This document shows positions 24,471-35,646 of a stretch of DNA of 64,000 nucleotides, piece by piece (the first letter of the stretch is position 1; every line of letters begins with the position of its first letter). The position numbers were made by a program, and so were the translations under genes. The stretch spans positions 61,357,501 through 61,421,500 of the forward strand of contig JAVUNC010000004.1 in assembly GCA_032173965.1 (NCBI GenBank), in the 5' to 3' direction. Source of the stretch: Sitta carolinensis. Lineage: Eukaryota; Chordata; Aves; Passeriformes; Sittidae. The notes below the pieces were generated by a model. That model was not told the DNA's origin. It did not search any database and saw only the letters and a program-made list of their open reading frames with translations.

Positions 24471-24660
24471 CCAATCACTAAAGCACTTCAGCGCCTCAGA
24501 AGCGTTACTACACATACCCTCAGAGCAGCCCTGATCTGCAGGAACAGGATATCCTACCCTCATTTTGCAAAAGAGCAAGATGGAGACAGCATGCCTCACT
24601 CAAGGTCACATAGGGTAGCTATGGAGGAGTGAAGAACCGCATCACATTCCTCAGTTCCAT
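24471..24660 (+). repeat. MIR-type SINE
   Basis: The order of blocks follows MIR: 'CACTAAAGCACTTCAGCGCC', a 'CCCTCAGAGCAGCCCTGA' block, 'CCTCATTTTGCAAAAGAGCA', then 'CTCACTCAAGGTCACATAGG' and a purine-rich end. The 'AAGGTCACA' core word is intact. A diverged copy, plus orientation. Confidence 0.65.
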
Positions 24661-25610
24661 TCCTGGGTGTTAGCCTAAGATGAGCAAGCATGTATAGAGA
24701 AATAACAAAAATTTGGTATGAAAGCCAATCTAATCCTTCAAGTTTATAGCTCTGAGACATCTTGGCCCTTTCAGCATCTATCAGTTGTTACCCTGATTCA
24801 CCCCCTGTCCTGGTTCCCTTCTGCTTTTGGAGGTTTCTTCAATTGCCTCCCTCTGGGCTGTCTGTCTCTCTCTCATCTCAGCTCCTGGTGCTCCAAGCTG
24901 CTTTCTTGCAGCTCCCATCCTTAATACCTTAACATAACACACAAAATCTTGGTCACTTGGACTTGAAGCAAGATGAGGGTAGGGACCAGACACAGTACAT
25001 ACAAAATTGTGTAAAACCAGTGCCATGATGCCAAATGGAACAGCATTACTACATGTATAATTTTCCTTAACTTTGTTTAATTCGACATAACTGCTTTTAA
25101 TGCTTGTCATGTATACAGATATCATTAAACACATGCCAAGTGCAATGTCACATAAATCAACTCTCTCCTTTTGCTGCAAACCCTTATCCAGGCTTTCTTG
25201 TTCATTCTGTGCCATGCCCAAACTCCCTAGTCTGCTCCTGCCAGCAGGCACTGCTTGACCCTTAGCAGATTTTAAAACACAAGACAACCAACAAAGTCTT
25301 GGTTCTGTGCACTCAGCCACAGCTGAGCAAACCCTGCAGACCTTAATTTACTTTCAACCTCAAGTCCTTATTTTTGCCATGAAATCCTTAGAAAAAACAA
25401 GCTACTATATACACACAGATATATCCTGTGCAAGGAGCACTCATTAATCACAGTGTTACACAAAGTAATTTTTCTACATATTTTTCTCAGTTTATTTGCC
25501 AGTTGAAACAACTGCCCTAGAATTTCTCAAACTACTATTTGCAAAAAGGTTTATCTAGGCAAAGAAATATATTGTTGCCTCTTAAAATTATCCTTAAAAT
25601 CAATGTTTAT

Positions 25611-25648
<38 letters not shown>
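25611..25648. repeat. (CA)n with internal (CG)n microsatellite
   Basis: An uninterrupted 38-base alternating purine-pyrimidine tract: ACACA, then CGCGCGCG, then about 13 CA units. Such alternation favours Z-DNA and high length variability. Confidence 0.97.
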
Positions 25649-26577
25649 TTTTACATGTGTTACCAAGTTTTTAATTTGCATGAATGAATATTTGTTTTTG
25701 CAGGTCATGCTGAAAATGTGCTTGTAAAGCCATTGAGCTTCATGTATTCCTAGCAAAAAAATTACTAAAGAGAGCTTGAAGATGTATTTTACCAATGGTT
25801 TTAACGAGATCACTCATACAGAAAATAGTATTTCTCTCCCTGAAAAGTAAACTCTTCCCATACCATGGCTTGAAGGCCTCAAAAGAGGGAAAATAATTGG
25901 TATCAATATTTTTTCTAAATCTTTTTAGCTACCTTGAAAAGTTTATCAGTATATAAAATATTCTATGTTAAACTCTAACATCTGGCAGTCTCCCAGGACT
26001 ATACTAAGGCTTTCACAGAGGGATATTTTTGGCTTCATGATAGCCAAACTATCCTCTTTCCAACCTGAAAACATTGGAATCTGAATCTGTCACTGGTCCA
26101 GGACCAAATATTGCTTCTCCTGGGCTTTGGTCCAGTATAATTTGGGGAAAGAAATTCCACATTTGGGAAAATAAAACCCCCCATTATTTCTCAGTTTCTT
26201 TTTCAAGTGGTGACTCTTTGATGCTATTCGGAAATCTAAAATCTTGGAAGTGGTTACTGAGGGACTGAATTTATTGGGTGTTGTGTAGGTGAGGTAGCCA
26301 AAGGTCAAACTTTGGTCTATCACATGGTGATTGCAACTATCTGCAATGTGGTTCAAACAATTTATCTCACAGATATTGCTATTATTTTTATTTCATTATT
26401 TCTTTACATTGTACACATAAACTCCTTTAACAAATAGCTCTAGAGGACGTAACCTCCTAAGCTTTTCTGTTGTATAACAGAAAGCAGTAGCAGACTAAGG
26501 TGAGAATAATCTTACTGCTGCACCCAACACTCTGTCTGTCTGTCCAATATTATTGGATGTGCACTGCCCTGAGTCTT

Positions 26578-27066
26578 CTAAACAGCACGTACTCCACTGC
26601 AAGGCAGAGGTGCATGCCTATGCAACAGTGCAGGGCTAAGCTGTGTGACAGCAGCTACTGCCAAGTCACCCAACAGACAGTGATGAGCCATGGCCAGGCA
26701 CCAAGGCAGCTCCTGGTCTTGCACTCTGTGCTCAGCATGCAGAAGGCCAAGGCTGGGTTTAGTGGCATCACCAGATTACTGTGACCAGCAGTGACTAAGG
26801 CAGTAGCCTGTGCTGAGGTGCAGGGAACAGGGGGTATGTGGTGGGGGTGCAGGGAAGCCAAGAGGCGTGGGCTGGGTTCCTGCATCGGTTGAAAGGCAGA
26901 TGGAGTAGCAGGTATGGTTGAAAAACTTGTTGAGGGTGACAACGAACTTGTGCAGGAAGGCAGGGGAAGGACAGATGCAGCCCTGCTCGTGGGTCTCCTA
27001 GAGCTGCTTCTCCTCTGCAAAGAAGGCACAGGAGCAAACAAGCCTGGGGAACATCCTGAATGAACA
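26578..27066 (-). pseudogene. Candidate decayed coding sequence, unknown family
   Basis: A GC-rich block inside AT-rich intron. One minus-strand frame from ATG near 27051 reads MFPRLVCSCAFFAEEKQL, a TAG stop, ETHEQGCICPSPAFLHKFVV, TLNKFFNHTCYSICLSTDAG, then a Pro-rich part and a TAA stop, continuing open to about 26578. The segment FLHKFVVTLNKFFNHTCYSI looks protein-like, but I do not recognise the family. Two other minus frames are also open for 117 and 147 codons, as expected where GC is high, so this may be chance. If real, it is a broken retrocopy or an old gene fragment; no poly-A tail or target duplication was seen. Confidence 0.25.
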
Positions 27067-29384
27067 TAACATCTCGTGCCATGAAAACACACTGACATTC
27101 CCTACTTGTTTTACCCACTGTATGACACGCTTTATTTAGGAGAGTCATTTTGCTTCAAATGCAATTAGTTGTAAATGCTATTGTTCATCTTAAAACAACT
27201 GTTATTTTGATTGATAGTAAAAGCCTACGCACCATAGTAAAGACAGCAATGCTGGGCACAAAGACATTACAGAATCCATAGCCGGACCCTTTAAAACCCA
27301 ACTTGAACCATCAGATTTGACTTACGAGACTAGCAACAATAGTGCTTCATGCAAAAAGCATTAGGTTAAGGCTGGATCAGGCTAAGTTGCCAAACACACC
27401 CTAGCATAATTAATCAAGAAAATTTCAAAACCAGATCGCCTCGAAGATGTTATTGATCTCCTGTCATGACACGTTTTCCTCATGAGGTGCTACAATGCTA
27501 TGTATCTGAGATGTGCTGGCGTGTATTTTTCAGTGACTAAGCCTTGATCTATCTTCCTGGATTCCTGCCACTGGTGCACTGACATCTGCAACTACTCATG
27601 TTTGACAGTCTCATGCATGAGCTATGTGGCTTCCAACTTGGATGGGATTAGTATAGGAGACTTTCAGAATACTTGAAATGTAATTGAAAGCAGATAAATA
27701 CAAGGGTCTCAAGAGGGTGGCATGCTTTTTACAAATGGAATCACATTAAATCATGTGTATAAATGCTTGGACTAAGAAAGATCTCAGTGCTAACCACTAC
27801 AGTATGCAAGAAAGTGTTTGTCCTTGTTCTTAAATATGTACGAATCCTGATAACGTCACTTCTTTCTAAAATCCAAATACAATGTATGGCTGAAGTGCAA
27901 TTTAGACAAGCATGAAAAGGTACACATTTGGGGAGAAGGGCAGGAGAAGAGGAATGTGTTCAGAGACTGACAGGTGCTCTGCCTTTCACCCATGCCTGCA
28001 CTAAGGCATTCATACCTTCTGTGAACCATCCCTGCCAAGAGATGAGAGCTGAAAACAATATACATCATGTAACTAAAGGTTATACTGTTATAGTGTCAAA
28101 TTTCAGTAAATTACAAGTGATGTTTTCTTTTAGAGCAAAATCCAACCACATTCCTTACACAGAACACATTTCTATTTATCTGGTTTTTTTTTTCTCAGAA
28201 AATGTGGACATTGATATTGTAATCTGCAAATGTATTCTGTACATATTTACTGAATACTGTAAAATAGAAGATGCAAATAAAACTGACGTTAACACTGCTG
28301 TAAAGAGTTTATCTTTCACATTTTGTTACTTTTTTAGACTCTGAACTCTGTAAACATAAGTAATCTTGCTTTAACACAGATAATACAGAGCTTGATAAGA
28401 AAAAACCAGAAAAAGCCCCTTTCATTGGGAAATGGCCTTTCTTGCTGTCAAATATCTTTCTGAGGATTACAGTGATGGGCAATATACAAACATCACTAGA
28501 GGACAGTGATACTGAACATATATAGTATCAAAGGGCTCCAAGATGATGTAGTTGCAGTGGAGCTGTGACATCCATAGTGTTAAAGCTATGGGCTTCTCTT
28601 GGTTCTCTTGCAGACTCTGGCCTGATTTCTTCTCTTCACTTTAATGTTGTTATGCCTGTATTTGCTTCCCTCACTTACAGCTTGGTCTCCAGCCAGGCTG
28701 ATCTCACTGAGCTGTCAGTGACCTGCATGGCTTTTCTATTTTAAATGTGAAAAAGAAAGGAGAACTGGAAAAAACCCCAAACTGATTCTTCTTACCACAT
28801 AGTAGCATTTTGCCTAGCAAACAGAGGAGCAGAACAACAGCGGTCACCATGCATAAGGTCAGTTGTTGCTGGGAAAGCAGTGAGTGAACAGCAGGGTTGC
28901 AGTAGGATGAGTGGTTTCGTGTCTTGTACTCAGGAGAATGCAGGAAGGAGGACTTCTTACTCTGCTTGGTATTACAGCTCCTATCATGGAGAAAAGTTCC
29001 CAAGAACTTCTGCTTCAGCCACCCAGATGAGGTCCAAGGTAGTTAAAGTGAAGTAACTCTTGGTTTCCTTCTCATGATCCTGATAAATGTGGCCTAAAAA
29101 ATTCATTACCTTGGTGATAATTGTAGCATCATAATGCATTGTTTTGGTACTAGAAATTTTATCTGTATTCCCCTATTGCCACAGGGATTCCAAACAGAAC
29201 TTAGTTTGCAGCACCTGCTCATAAAGCTGTGCAATCAGTCTTGTGTGAAGTTTTGTCATGCATGCTCCAGCTGGTCTGAGCTATTCTGTGCTGTGGGATG
29301 GATGCCAGCAATGGGACAGAGGTCACCCACACATGCAAATGTTTCATGAAAATTTTTCTTTACACATAAGAAATACATTTTTTT

Positions 29385-29568
29385 GACTCTGAGGTGATCA
29401 AGCACAGAAAGTGGTTGCCCAGAAAGGTTGTGGAGTCTCCATCCTTAGTCCTGACTGGACTCTATCCAAGGCCACTAGCTTGAGCTAACTGTGCTTGAGC
29501 AGGGCATTTAGACAAAACAATCTCCATGGGCAGCATCCCTCCTCAGCGAACCTTTGATTCTACGGACC
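29385..29568 (+). repeat. CR1 LINE 3' fragment
   Basis: It contains the CR1 3'-end signature 'GTTGCCCAGAAAGGTTGTGG AGTCTCCATCC', then 'CTTGAGCAGGGCATTTAGAC', 'ATCTCCATGGGCAGCATCCC' and an octamer-like end 'TTTGATTCTACGG'. Severely 5'-truncated, as usual for CR1 in birds. Confidence 0.85.
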
Positions 29569-31449
29569 TAATGGCCTGGCTGTTATGGTCACTGGCCTTT
29601 ATACTCAGTCTTGTCAGCCCCCAGTTCCTCTTTTCCATCTCCTCTCCCTGGCCAACACTGAGTCTGTAAGAAGTTTCTGCATTCTGTACATTGTCTTTGA
29701 AACAAGCCCCTTGGTTCTTGGGTAAGAGTGGAAAAGCAAAGAGAGATGATCCAACTCGACCTGCAGTATTTCTACCCTCTGCCCTTCTGAAGTATCTCTT
29801 GAGTATTTTCTCTCTTGAAGACTCCTGGTATTTTCTTAATAGAAATGTAACTCACCATTTTTTTTAACGGGGGAGCAGAAAGATGTCAGAAATTCCCAGT
29901 TCTACATGTTAGCCTCATTGTTAATGGTCACATTAATGGTGTGTGAATGTGTGTTTGAAGCAGAAGATTATGGAAATGCCTTTGATGTGGGAATGGACTA
30001 ACCAGCCACTAGGATGTATTTCATAATGTTAGCAATAACATTGTTCAGTTGTGGTAGCCAAGTGCAAGAATTGCAGCATAAACCCTTTTAAACAGGGAAG
30101 ATCACTACAAATGTGTAACTGAAGAAGAACTGTGATCCCAAACTGCCTATCTGATTGACCTTATACAGGGGAATGGTGTCTGTTGGGAATGGGAAAATGC
30201 ACACTTAATTAGGAGCACGTGAACTCTATAGCAGTGGTATTTTCCACTGGGACAAAGCACTAAGGATAACTGCATTTATAAGAGCAAGACCTGAGAACGA
30301 CCTCAAGTGCATTAGGCTGCAGTGCAGGTGTGGAAGCCAGCATGGTGGGCGAGCTGAGCACAGGAAACTGGGTGAGAGAAGGGAGACCTCTTCCAAACAG
30401 CAGGCTAGCTGATAAAGGCTGGTTAGAGCCTCTCTCCCCAGAACTGGAGCTGCAGCCACCTCAGCTGTGCCAGCTGAAGACTGACGGGCTCAGATTTGGG
30501 TCTGGTATGAGTAGCACATGGTGAAGGTGGAAGGATGGCAGCTACTGTCCCAGGACTGAGGAGGACTGACTTAAGAGCATTGCAAAGGCAGGCCAAAAGA
30601 GGAGACTTACCTAACACCATTGGTTTACTCATTATGGGCTTCCCCAGGGCATTTACCCTCTGCACAAATAAGACTGTATTTTCATTAAGACCTTGGAGCC
30701 ACTGCTAGCAAGTAGATCAGCACTGCTGCTCAGGGGCACCCACGTGTGTAATCCACTTCTGCAAGTTTCTAGGCAGGGTCTTGTGCCAGTGTTATTTTCA
30801 GCAAGAACACCTAAGTGATCGAAGCCGGCCTGTGTGACTGGCAGCAGCACTGGGTAGGGAGAGGGTACATAATGTACGCACACTTGGCACTCTTTCTCCT
30901 TTGCTGCTGCTGCAGTGCACTTTTAATAGGTTACTAAACTTTGTACTGGCATTCCTGCAGGAGGGACCTGGCAGTAGAGTAATATTTGCATTTTAATTAC
31001 ATGACCTCTTGGACAGGCTTCTTCAGCCCTATAACCAACTTCTTAATGACCTTCAGTACTGAACAAAATCAAAATAATAGGAAAACCTTGCTGCTCTGAT
31101 GCAATGTTCAAGAGCAGAGGAACTACTATAAAAAGATTTAATATTACCTTAGGGTCCTTAGATAAATCTTAAACTTTAAACAGCTATCTCTAACACATTC
31201 TGCAGAGCATAAGACTGCTTTATCATCTCAGGAATATCAATTACCACTTTGCCATTTTACTGCAAAAAAAAGGAGTGAAATAAACCAAAACTCCAAACTT
31301 TTTAGTGAACTGGAACAAGTGGAATAAGAGACCCTCGACAATTTTATGGCATCAGCTTTTAGGATTACCAGAGCATAATTCTTTGTAATGGTCTTATTAA
31401 TTAAAATAACTTCTGACTGTCAGTATGTTTCATAAAAATTCCAATTAAC

Positions 31450-31610
31450 CCTTACAATATTTCTGTGAGACTGTGGAAGAAAAATAAAAGCACTTTATCA
31501 GTGAAGACATGGACACAGAGAAAGAAAAAGCATTTTGACTAAATCAAAGCAAAAGGCAAACAGTAATGGATTTTGAACTGGAATGCAGGTGCTGGCGATG
31601 CCTTCCACTG
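31450..31610 (+). repeat. MIR-type SINE fragment
   Basis: 'TTAACCCTTACAATATTTCTG TGAG' followed by 'ATGGACACAGAGAAAGAAAAAG' and 'GGATTTTGAACTGGAATGCAGG' follows the block order of MIR (ttaatccttacaacaaccctgtgag / ctgaggcacagagag / gggatttgaacccagg). Diverged; identified by eye. Confidence 0.5.
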
Positions 31611-32747
31611 GGCTCAGCCCACTATAACACTCCCTTGTCAGGAGATCAAAGCCAGAACAATACTGGTGGGAAGCACACAGCTACTTAGGGCCATCAGTGT
31701 ACTGACCTTTTACAGTCATGGCAGCAGAAGAAAATCATGTGGATAAAATCCAATAGTTTAGGTACCCAATCAAAGCAGATTATTTCAAAACTTTTTATTA
31801 AATGTGAGCTCATCTGCCTCTCTAAATGTCAATGTAAACAAGCTAGAGGGAACACAAAAAGGCCAGAGGAATACTTTGGCCATTGCCTGTTAGATTTATT
31901 CTTTTCTGACCCCTCTCTTCTGGTGAGAGCTGAGAGCAACTGGGGCTTAAAACCAATGGACTTCAGCTTCAGGGCAACTTAGACAGGTTCCACAAACCTG
32001 AGCCCAGGCTTAGCAGCATGCATCTTAGTGACTCATATGGTTGAGATTCAAAGATTCATGGCAAGTCTTCAGTTAGGCATATCTCAGAATGCAGAAAAGA
32101 TGCAGCTCCCTCACTAGGGAGCCAGAAACATCATCATAGTATTTGTGAAGGAGTTACTGTACTGTTTCCCACTTCCACTTCCCAGGAAAAGTAAAAAACA
32201 GCTTTAAGAATAACCACAAATCTAAAAAGTTAATAGAAACAATGTGTTTTAGAAACAGAACTGAGTTTTCCTAACTATAAATTATTTACATACAGTGTGT
32301 AAATGGCAGCACTAACACCTGTGCCTTGATCCTTCAGGAAACCCCTACTGATCCTTCATCTCTGCTGGGAGCTCATTCCCCAGGCAGAAGGACTGAAGGA
32401 GATCTCTGCTATACTTCCCCCCAGTGTACTTGACAGATGATGGACTGTTTTAGCCCAAAGGTGGAGAGGCCTCCTCACTCTGCATCTGGGAGAGGTCAAC
32501 TGCACTTTTGGCCAGTAAATCTTTTTCTTAGTGGTGAGAGTTGCATAAAATCAACTGCTTATAGCTGTTTTTGTGGTGCAAGGGTTAATACAAAAATATT
32601 TAATTTCTGTGAAATGCAAACAATGTATATTTACCCCTTTTTAAAAATGTTAAAGTAAAGCCAACTCTACTTTTTCCACTCAAAAATAAAAATTGTTGAA
32701 GTATTTATCTGAGTCAATCAGAAACACCTTTTTACATTAGAAAGTAT

Positions 32748-33195
32748 AGAAACATAGAATATCCTGAATTGTAAAGGACCCACAAAGATCACTGAAGTCC
32801 AACTCCTTATCCTGCACAGGACACCCCAAGAGTCACACCATGTTCCTAAGAGCCGTGTTCAAACACTCCTTGGACTCTGTCAAGGTTGGTGCTGTGACCA
32901 CTTCCCTGGGTAGCCTGTTCCAGTGCCCAACCAGCCTCTTGATGAAGGCACTAGAACAGGCCCCCTTCTTCTAATATCCAACCTAAACCTGCCCTGACAC
33001 AACCTCATGCCATTCCCTTGAGTCCTGTCACTGATCACCACAGAGATCAGGACCTGCTCCTCCTCTTCGCCTCATCAGGGACCTCTATGAGGTCTCCTCT
33101 CAGAACTATGAGGTTTCCTCTCAGTCTTCTCTTGCCCAGGCTGAACAGAACAAGTGACCTCAGCTACTCTTCATATGGCTTCCCCTCACTCCATC
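32748..33195 (-). repeat. CR1 LINE 3' fragment
   Basis: The plus strand reads the complement of CR1: 'AACATAGAATATCCTGAATTG', 'CAAAGATCACTGAAGTCCAAC', 'GGGTAGCCTGTTCCAGTGCC', 'ATATCCAACCTAAACCTGCC', 'CAGGCTGAACAGAACAAG', in consensus order. About 450 bases, 5'-truncated. It abuts the tandem repeat starting at 33199. Confidence 0.93.
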
Positions 33196-33198
33196 ATC

Positions 33199-33672
33199 AT
33201 GGGTGTTCCTGGTTAGAAAGGGGTGAAGGCTGAAGGCAGCAATGTTGGTGCCCTGCCATGACTCCATTGGCATTTCCAGCCCCTGTGTTCCCTGAGCTGA
33301 ACTGGCTTTCTGAACTCTAACCCTAATTCTAACAATAATGGAACCTTGGTGCTAAGGCTGAGGTCCATATCACCATGGGTGACCCAGAATAGAAAGGTCT
33401 GAATGCAGAAACGTTGGTGCTCTGCAGTGATCCCCTTGGCATGACTTCTGCAGTGCCAGGGTCCCTGGAGCCTTACGATTTCTGACTCTCTGAACCTTAA
33501 CACTCACTGTAGTGGAACCTTGGCACTGCTTCTGAGGTCCCCAGCACAACAGTGACCCAGATTAGAAAAGTGGGGAGGCAAAAAATGATGGTGCCATGCT
33601 GTGAGTCCCTTGGCATGACTTTTCCAGCTCCAGTGTCCACAAAGCAGTAGGCTTTCTGTCTCTGTGAACCAT
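33199..33672. repeat. Diverged tandem repeat, unit about 175 bp, about 2.7 copies
   Basis: Copies start near 33199, 33375 and 33548. Shared words in order: a 'GGTTAGAAAGG / GAATAGAAAGG / GATTAGAAAAG' block, 'TTGGTGC', 'CCATTGGCAT / CCCTTGGCATGACTT', a 'CTTTCTGA / TTTCTGACTCTCTGAACC / TTTCTGTCTCTGTGAACC' block, and 'TGGAACCTTGG' about 25-30 bases before the next copy. Offsets are about 176 and 173. No coding function: minus-strand open frames across the copies resemble each other only because the DNA is repeated. Confidence 0.85.
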
Positions 33673-34628
33673 ACTTTGCTTGCATTTAATATGTGACCAG
33701 CTCTGGTGGTAATGCAATCGACCAGTGATGTTGAAAAATGTCCCAAAGCCTGCTAGAATTCCTTTGAGAAGAACAGATGCATGTAGTGGGACTGAAATAT
33801 AGTTGAAATTGGAGGAAATATTTGGAAGATCTTGCTAAAAGTAATTTTTCATCAAGGCCATTAGCACTCTATTTGTCAAAGCATTCAGAAAGCTCCTTAA
33901 TTTTGTTGGACTCATTGCTAATGCTTCTGTCTATGTTGGGACAGTAATAATCTCCCATTTAATAGGAAGCCACATTCTTTCATTTTGGGTGAGGATTTGT
34001 AAGTGGCAGTCCATTCATTCATTTATCAATTCCAGATGTATTTAACAGTCCTTCAAACTGAAAGTGAGAAAACAAAAATTAGATTAATTGCAATATGGCA
34101 AAAGTCTTCAGTATTTGATACCATGCTTTCTGCCCTCTAAGGACTCTTAAATCACTTCAACTACTGTTTTGGTGCCTTAGTTGTACTGAGAGCAGAGAAA
34201 CCTCCGGCCAACTCATCTGGATGAGCCACCACAAGCTGAAGTGCTCTTTCTCTTACCACCTTTCACCTCTTTTCTGTATAAAATCCCTTTTCCCCTTTCT
34301 GCTTCCAGTTTCACATTGCCTGGAAGCTGTTCAGCTTCTCCATTCTCTCTCCACCTGTGCTGAACAGTGTGGATATGGGTGTTAACAAAGTTTTCATCAG
34401 TGAAAGACCTGTCTGGCTTTTGATAGGAAAGAAATTCCCTGTCTTTCTTCTTTATGCCCTATTCTAGTACCACACACAAGACAAGGTGCTGCTTCATTCA
34501 CAGCCACAGCAACAGGCAGGCTTTATAGAGACAGTGCAGCTATGAAGTCCTCCAAGGAAGATAGCCTGTGGAGGTTGGAGAAAAAAAAAATGACCCACAT
34601 CATTGGTACTTTTAACACTGTGAAAGTC

Positions 34629-34658
34629 TTTCAAAGACAGGAAAAAAAAAAAAAAAAA
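34629..34658. repeat. A-rich tract
   Basis: An 18-base A run within CAGGAAAA...AAAGCAGTGG. Simple sequence. Confidence 0.85.
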
Positions 34659-35133
34659 GCAGTGGCAAAACCCAAGCCAACTGGACATTCAGAGCTCAGG
34701 GACCATAAAGAGGGCAGGCAAAGTGCAGAAGTAACTAGAGACAATGCAGTGCACATCACAGTGCAAGTTCTTGCTACTAATGTGGCAAAAAATATTTATG
34801 CTCTCTGCTTACTTCTCAGTGAGAGATGGGCAACTTACCTGGCATCTCAAGCAGATGTATGTATGGCAAAAGCACAGATAGACAGAACAGAGCAGATGGA
34901 GAACATATGAGTCAAAGCACTCTCTATAAACAGATATTACAGAAGTAGATAGGTAGAAGACTTTTTTATTAAGTGTACTCAGCATTTCCTTAGAAACCTT
35001 TAGTGTAAGTTTCTTTCTTTTAAGGAACCAAAAAAATATTTGCTTTACTGATTGCTTTCATGCAGATAGGAATCAGACCTACAGGATGGAAGCTCAGCCC
35101 TGCTAATGATATTTTTGGAGGATGTATATATCC

Positions 35134-35646
35134 TGTAGCGGGTTGACTTTGGCTGGACATCAGGTGCCCACCAAGCCACTCTATCACTCCCCTTCCCAGT
35201 GGGAGAGGAGAGAGAAAACAAGATGGAAGACAACCAGTAGGTTGAGATAAAGCATTTTACTAAAGCAAAAGTTTGCACATGCATAATTAAAGGAGGAAAA
35301 AACTTTAGTCTCTACTTCCCATTGGTGATGTTCAGCCACTTCCCGGGATGCAGGCCTTCAGCACACACAGGGCTTGCTCCAGAAGGTGAACATTGTAAAA
35401 TAACAAATGCCCCATGTTCCTCCTCTCTCTCTTGGCTTTTATATCTGAGCTGATGTCATATGGTATGGAATATCCCTTTGGTTAATTTGGCTCAGCTGGC
35501 CTGGTTGTGTCCCCTCCCAGGAATTTGCCCACTTCAGCCCCCTAATGGGGGGGTAAACGTTAAACAGACAGCGCTGATGCTGTGCCAGTGCTGCTCAGGG
35601 AGATGTTTTGTATTTATATCATTCCTTCTATTCTCAAACTAAGACA
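35134..35646 (-). mobile_element. Solo LTR of a passerine-type endogenous retrovirus
   Basis: Read on the minus strand, the element begins TGTCTTAGTTTGAGAATAG and ends CAACCCGCTACA, the TG...CA form of an LTR. Internal landmarks match an LTR type I remember as abundant in songbird genomes: 'GGGATATTCCATACCATATG', a TATA box (TATAAAAG, complement at 35436-35443), and 'GCTTTATCTCAACC' just after a variant poly-A signal AGTAAA (consensus as remembered ATTAAA). Length is 513 bases. There are no internal gag/pol/env sequences on either side, so it is a solo LTR. No matching 5-6 base target duplication is visible (TATCC before, CCAGA after), suggesting divergence or imprecise boundaries. It lies in the AIG1 long intron in the same sense as AIG1. 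The retroviral class is uncertain. Confidence 0.85.

Larger units (their letters stand above)
18197..32743 (-). other. AIG1: AIG1 long upstream intron, part nearest the exon
   Basis: No AIG1 exon was recognised here. I searched the minus strand for the preceding exon, which should end in a YPKLLD...WLNHGM-like sequence. Features seen: MIR-like fragments (18725-18850, 24471-24660, 31450-31610), a CA/CG microsatellite (25611-25648), a CR1 tail (29385-29568), a near-palindrome (24362-24380) and a GC-rich block (26578-27066). The remaining frames of 60-179 codons look like chance. Confidence 0.75.

Noticed and set aside
33213..33685. Minus-strand frames of 96, 62 and 80 codons with similar peptide segments
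   Set aside because: The similarity comes from the underlying 175-bp DNA tandem repeat, not from a repeated protein domain.
34140..34480. Possible second LTR (TATAAAATCCC near 34274 with pyrimidine-rich downstream part)
   Set aside because: No TG...CA ends, no poly-A signal in place and no family resemblance.
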